Below the pieces are notes generated by a model, which did no database searches, was not told the DNA's origin, and was given only the letters and a program-made list of their open reading frames with translations. From positions 17,422,001-17,486,000 of the forward strand of contig JBHGNT010000003.1 in the NCBI GenBank assembly GCA_043228905.1: 64,000 nucleotides of DNA, in the 5' to 3' direction. The translations under genes and the position numbers were made by a program. Below are positions 60,542 to 64,000 of the stretch, piece by piece (the stretch's first letter is position 1; every line of letters starts with the position of its first letter). This DNA comes from Azolla caroliniana (taxonomy: Eukaryota; Polypodiophyta).

Positions 60542-62135
60542 GGAATTGGCAATGGCTTGGCTCAAGCCTAACCCGTTTAGCTAAACCGGTTTAGACTGGT
60601 TTAGCGGTTTAGCAACTCGGCTCGTTTCGGCTTAGGCTTGAGTCTGGTTAAATGGTTTGAGCTCGGCTTGAGCTCTACCAAACTAGCTAAGAAGATTATT
60701 AAATTTAGGTCATTCATGCATGTTAAAAAGTTAAAACACTTAAAAGTTAAACATTTTAAGTTACAATATAGTCTAGACTTTACAGTTAAAACTCAGAAGG
60801 TTGAAGCAGAGAGTCGACTGTTCACTGCCTTCAATGTTGAGTCACATAGATTAGAGACAGAGGGGCTCGAGAGGGAGAGAGAGGGAGAGGGAGAGGGAGA
60901 GGGACGTTGCACATGACGAGCGAGGACCTCCTACAACCTTCAGGCCTCATGCTTCAAGCTTGAGCCTTCTACAGTCTACCGAGAATCGACGGGCCACGAC
61001 ATACCTATTACCGACCCCTAGGTATTCTATACATGCTCATTGCTAGCATAAAATGCAGAAAATGGAAATAGTAGTTTTAGTCTTGTCATTGTAGTAACTA
61101 TTTGTGCAAAATTACAAATATTAGACAAGATGGAAGCTTTTATACTTCTCCCATCATGATGCATTCTAAGTCTGGAGATTAGAGTTTTGGAAGCCATCTC
61201 TAAATCTCAGGGCAATTTCCCAACATATACCCATGGAATTGGATACCGAGCAGGGTATTCTTTTGACAATATCTTCTTTTAATTATATTCGTTCAATGCC
61301 TCAGTACAAAAATGCTTGTTCTTGCCAAGATCTGCATTTAATTTCTCTGCTTAGACCTTATTATGTTACCAAAATGAGTCTCTTGGCCTCCTCCTTTCAA
61401 CTGATATATAGAGTTACAATTAGCTCCATTCTAATTTTCATAAAAAATACATCAAAGCCAAAATATCAACCATCCTTATGTTGCAGTCATTGGATAAGAA
61501 ATCATTAAGCATGAGGTCAAAGGTTAGACATCTTCCTTGTGCGAACCAATAATGCTCACCATTTCCATCCGAAGTGTTCATGGTTGTTGTGTACTTTCAA
61601 ATCTATACTACATGAATGAAATTTGGGGATTCCTAAGCATAATATTACAATTGGGGTAAAGAACGTGTAAAGTTGTATTTATCTATTTAAGCTTAGTGCT
61701 TCGAGTTGCGAATATGAATGTACATGATATGTTGCACTAGTACTGCACTCAAAAAGGGCATTGATTATTCCCAGACCTTCTCTATGTCTAGAATGTCTCT
61801 TCAGGTACATTTCTGCATTTCATAGTTTTCACTAGACCTGCTTTCTGGTTGTGTATCCTTGCGTCAACTTCTCATTGCCACTTGGTTCCTTTGGGCTTGC
61901 TCTTTTTGCAAGATTTATACATTCTTGTCTCAACTTCGCCTTCTATCTCTGCATCTTTATTGTTTCTACTCCCAACCCAATTGCCATTTCTAATCCTTGA
62001 ACTTGCATCTAGGAATTCTATACTATGATTTTTGCCAGATCAACATCAATCCCATGGAAGCTGGCACAAGTTACACGAATGCCCAAGAGTCTAGTTTCAA
62101 AACTTGTCCCAAATCCAAATATCTGCATTCCACGA
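60542..62135. other. Unassigned region
   Basis: No supported gene. 60541-60665 is rich in GGTTTAG/GCTTGAGCT motifs with the palindromic core AAACCGGTTT. 60865-60903 is a GAGGGA-type microsatellite. The remainder is AT-rich, with short frames and no recognisable motif. Confidence 0.5.
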
Positions 62136-62581
62136 TGTTGAGAGACAAGCTCAACATTGGCCGGATCGGCTGAGCAAGCCGAGCACCGGATTGGTTGGGA
62201 CCGGATGGTTAGGCCGGACTGGTGCGTAAAACGGATGCGTAAACTGGTACGCAGACCGGCGCGTAGGAAGGCCGGATCGGTGCAGAAACCGGGAGGCCAT
62301 CGGAAAGATATTCCGCAAGGAATATATTTGGGAGTTAGTGTAGGGGCTCCTCAATGAGCATTGAAGTACTGTCAGTACTTCTGTCAGTCCGAAAAGGACT
62401 TGTATAAAAGTGTTCATTGAACACACACGATGTACAGATCGAGTATTATTTTTGAATTAAGTTCATGTGTTTACTCTCTCTCTGTCTCTCCCGTGCGTAC
62501 TGTGAAAACCTAAGCTTTCCATTAAACCTACGTTTTCTGTTGTTCGGTTTCCTATATTGCTTCCGAACGCCATTCTTTTCA
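62136..62581 (+). repeat. CopE 5' LTR
   Basis: 446 bp, TGTTGAGAGACAAGC...TCTTTTCA. Inverted repeats as in CopA: ATATTCC/GGAATAT, GAAGTACT/AGTACTTC, AGTCC/GGACT; TATAAAAG at 62403-62410; hairpin GTGTTCA/TGAACAC at 62410-62424. Confidence 0.93.
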
Positions 62582-62936
62582 TGGTATTAGAGCGCGAGGG
62601 TTGAGAACCTCTACAGTCGACTTTGCTTGAAGGAAAAACCAACGAAGAAGAACAAGAAAACCGATGGACAGAGGAATGGCTAGCTCGCTTCCGACGGAGT
62701 TCTTGTGTTTACTCTCTCTCTGTCTCTCCTGTGCGTACTCTAAAAACCTAAGCTTTCCATTAAACCTACGTTTTCTGTTGTTCGGTTTCCTATATTGCTT
62801 CTGCGCGCCATTCTTTTCATGGTATCAGAGCGCGAGGGTTGAGAACCTCTGCATTCGACTTTGCTTGAAGGAAAAACCAATGAAGAAGAACAAGAAAACC
62901 GATGGACAGAGGAATGGCTAGCTCGCTTTCGACGGA
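62461..62936 (+). repeat. CopE 238-bp tandem duplication across the LTR-leader junction
   Basis: Unit 1 about 62461-62698 and unit 2 about 62699-62936. Each contains the last 121 bp of the LTR, a primer site (TGGTATTAGAGC at 62582; TGGTATCAGAGC at 62820), the leader and the gag start (ATG at 62664 and 62902). Only the second primer site is the canonical sequence. Confidence 0.92.
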
Positions 62937-64000
62937 GAAGCTTGACAGAACCAACTACGCATCTTGGTCCTACAAGATGCACCAGTACCTGCTTGGGCAC
63001 CGTTACTGGAGCTATGTCGAAGAAGAGAATGACGCGGCACCCGAATCGACACACAAAGACTTCCAGCATGGGAACAATCGGCGAGCAGAGTGGTGTACTG
63101 TTTTGCGTCTTGTGTGGGCGAACAACTATTAAGCTACGTTTGGGATGCAAAAACGTTGAAGGGTGATTGGGAAAGTTTGAAGAAGATCTTCGCCGCGAGC
63201 ACCACTGCCAGGAAGCTTCAGCTCCAACAAGAGTTAAGCAACCTACGACAACGTGATTTGTCAGTGGCTGACTATACCTCGAAGATCAAGAACATATGCG
63301 ACTCTTTAGCTTCCATCGATGTGAACATCAAGGAAAGTGAGATGGTCCAGGTCTGTCTCAGGGGTTTGGCATCAAAGTTCGGAGCGTTCCGAACTGCTAT
63401 GTGTACACAAGAGAATATGCCGTCATTTTCCGACTTACAGTTGATGCTCCTTATAGAGGAGAACCACATGGGTGCGTCGACAAGCACGCATGCCGACAGC
63501 AAGATGTTGTACACGGAGGGAGATAAGCCCCGTGGTCATGGCGGACGAGGTGAGTCGGTACGCAATGGAGGCGGTCGACGGGATCAAGGAAGAAGGCACC
63601 GAAGTCATGCCGACAGCAATTCCGGAACCTCCGGAAACAGGGGGAGTTGAAGCGATGAGAACCGGCAAGGGAAATCTGCCGCGGAATACTGGTACTGTGG
63701 CAAGAAAGGCCACAGGGAGAGCGAGTGCTGAAAAAGTGCGCCGATTTGGAGAGAACCGGATCCGGAATAGGTTCCGGACAGACCGACAAAAGAAATCGGC
63801 AACGATCACACTATGCCGAAGGATCCGGAGAAGCCGGAAAAGGGTCAATCTTCGTGACAAGACACGAAGCAAACTCAATGAAGAAGATCTCCCCGAAGTC
63901 GGAGGAGGTGTGGTACGTCGACTCCGGCCCATTAAACCACATGACGTGCCATAAGGAGTGGTTCTCGTACCTAGAAAAACCTATGCAACCGAGAGTAGTC
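62902..64000 (+). pseudogene. gag: CopE Gag and start of protease
   Basis: The frame from ATG 62902 reads MDRGMASSLSTEKLDRTNYA and WSYKMHQYLLGHRYW, then shifts near 63070. The second frame (63090-63650) has CFASCVGEQLLSYVWDAK, NLRQRDLSVADYTSKIKNIC and MLLIEENHMGAS, ending in TGA at 63648. Beyond it, the zinc knuckle WYCGKKGHRESEC has a second frame problem (TGA near 63729), and the protease block WYVDSGPLNHMT appears near 63910-63945, with Ala-Ser after DSG changed to Pro-Leu. The shorter first-copy ATG at 62664 leads into the duplication and is not the functional start. Confidence 0.85.

Larger units (their letters stand above)
62136..64000 (+). mobile_element. CopE: 5' part of a copia element, CopA family
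   Basis: LTR, duplicated primer region, gag and the start of protease; cut by the right window edge. The element differs from CopA by a 238-bp tandem duplication spanning LTR end, primer site and gag start. The Gag frame is broken. Confidence 0.93.

Noticed and set aside
60541-60665. Possible DNA transposon end with AAACCGGTTT palindromes
   Set aside because: No target duplication or paired terminal repeats could be defined.
61233-61508. 91-codon plus-strand frame
   Set aside because: Low-complexity AT-rich context, no motif, no conserved neighbour. Probably chance.

Overview
The window is plant nuclear DNA made almost entirely of LTR retrotransposons. I found no host gene. Evidence for a land-plant genome: Ty1/copia polyproteins with a TGGTATCAGAGC initiator-Met primer site, several plant-type Ty3/gypsy families, 5-bp target-site duplications (TSDs), a hAT-like MITE, plant TATA boxes and CATGCA-rich LTRs. 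The lineage cannot be fixed from the sequence. Working names: GypA-GypE (gypsy) and CopA-CopE (copia).

Layout. (1) 1-~18060: GypA (minus strand, running off the left edge) holds a 267-bp MITE (1294-1560, TSD GGCTCGAG) and the copia element CopA (1645-14427, TSD GTTTG). CopA in turn holds GypB (5957-13040, TSD TGCGT), a nearly intact member of GypA's own family. (2) 18061-19944: tRNA-like and minisatellite DNA. (3) 19945-33401: GypD (minus, one LTR left), interrupted by GypC (20041-28887, TSD GGAAC). (4) 33958-39715: CopB (minus, TSD AGAAG), complete but decayed. (5) 39716-45163: mostly anonymous AT-rich DNA with a copia scrap, a 729-bp tandem duplication of LTR-like DNA and a captured gypsy RT scrap. 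(6) 45164-60541: CopC (plus, truncated) split by GypE (45763-60458, TSD CTCTT), itself split by CopD (49972-55296, minus, TSD TGACG). (7) 60542-62135: anonymous DNA. (8) 62136-64000: 5' part of CopE.

LTR divergence counted by eye fits the nesting: CopD 4/606, GypE 4/457, CopA about 13/456, GypC about 17/435, CopB about 23/427 plus an indel.

Most interesting is the GypC/GypD/GypE lineage. Downstream of integrase these elements carry a sense-strand accessory module: a candidate internal promoter, ORF-A (conserved between GypD and GypE) and ORF-BC (a long coiled-coil protein with an acidic tail, conserved between GypC and GypE). In GypE and GypD, ORF-A and ORF-BC share one reading frame separated only by stop codons. 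In GypE that stop lies in a CAA-TAG-CAG-ACA context resembling known leaky stops. The same elements lack a recognisable polypurine tract at the 3' LTR and have instead a conserved motif that is the reverse complement of a primer-site-like sequence. The CopA/B/C/E family shows paired-arm inverted repeats around its core promoter with compensatory changes, a polypurine tract in the loop of a perfect 10-bp inverted repeat, and a conserved tail beyond RNase H.
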